Shown piece by piece: positions 63,834 to 64,000 of a stretch of DNA of 64,000 nucleotides. Both the position numbers and the translations under genes were made by a program. This DNA is from Mantis religiosa (Eukaryota > Arthropoda > Insecta > Mantodea > Mantidae). The DNA lies in contig CM060953.1 in assembly GCA_030765055.1 (NCBI GenBank), forward strand, positions 191,773,147 to 191,837,146. The letters are read 5' to 3'. The notes under the pieces were generated by a model. It worked only from the letters and a program-made list of their open reading frames with translations. It did no database searches and was not told the origin of the DNA. Numbering within the stretch: position 1 is the first letter of the stretch; each line of letters starts with the position of its first letter.

Positions 63834-64000
63834 GCGTCCAGAAAGTAAGTTCTGTTTCAATTTATCTCCCCTGCAGCGCTGCGATCTCAGTTTCGCACAT
63901 GCGCGGTAGATGCTCTGTATCAAGAAGAAATGTGCGCCATTGTGAGATCGCTGTCAGCCACGTACGCTTTGTTGTGCTTGTTTACAATATCGGCGTTGAT
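63834..64000 (+). mobile_element. Probable 5' end of another mariner-like element (runs off the window)
   Basis: GGGGCGTCCAGAAAGTAAGT resembles the start of insect mariner TIRs (GGG-rich, then CAGAAAGTAA). It is followed by 5'-UTR-like sequence with no start codon yet recognisable. The call rests on the TIR-like sequence only. Confidence 0.45.

Overview
The window looks like intergenic or heterochromatin-like DNA from a large, repeat-rich arthropod genome, most likely an insect. The evidence is mariner, pogo/Tigger and PIF/Harbinger DNA transposons, Jockey/CR1/I-like LINEs with RNase H, solo LTRs, several tRNA-derived SINEs and kilobase-scale (AAT)n microsatellites. A cockroach or termite (Blattodea) is my guess from general impression and cannot be proved here. 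I found no intact host protein-coding gene, no rRNA and no convincing functional tRNA. There is no bacterial or operon-like organisation.

Layout. 0.2-3 kb: a 1.5 kb (AAT)n tract and a SINE1 copy with a 108-bp array. 3.6-9.3 kb: three mariner copies of family 1 (A, B, C) and another SINE1 array. 9.4-13 kb: purine and CT simple repeats. 13-15.4 kb: a family-2 mariner with an internal 85-bp array. 17-20.1 kb: a Tigger fragment and the SINE2/91-bp satellite. 20.7-23 kb and 25.9-27.8 kb: SINE1 arrays flanking mariner D. 28.6-33.4 kb: a family-2 mariner swollen by about 52 copies of the 85-bp unit. 33.6-36 kb: a tyrosine-recombinase (Crypton-like) fragment and a 1.73-kb PIF/Harbinger-like element. 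36-40.1 kb: SINE1 in near-ancestral form, then 33 copies of the 91-bp unit with SINE2 heads. 40.2-42.1 kb: a LINE tail inside (AAT)n. 42.8-45.2 kb: a 22-copy SINE1 array. 45.8-52.4 kb: nested LINEs, SINE3, solo LTRs and a mariner scrap. 53.7-59.5 kb: (ATT)n, three SINE1 arrays and (AAT)n. 60.3-64 kb: mariner E, SINE4 and the start of another mariner-like element.

The most striking theme is that three unrelated mobile elements have each turned an internal segment into a long tandem array of 85-108 bp units: the 3' body of SINE1 (108 bp), a segment of SINE2 (91 bp) and the C-terminal coding segment of a mariner transposase (85 bp). Two arrays show higher-order repeats (6 x 91 and 7 x 108). Near-ancestral single-copy forms of the SINE1 and SINE2 units are present in the same window, so this locus records satellite birth from transposons. 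All transposase and reverse transcriptase genes seen here are broken or partial.
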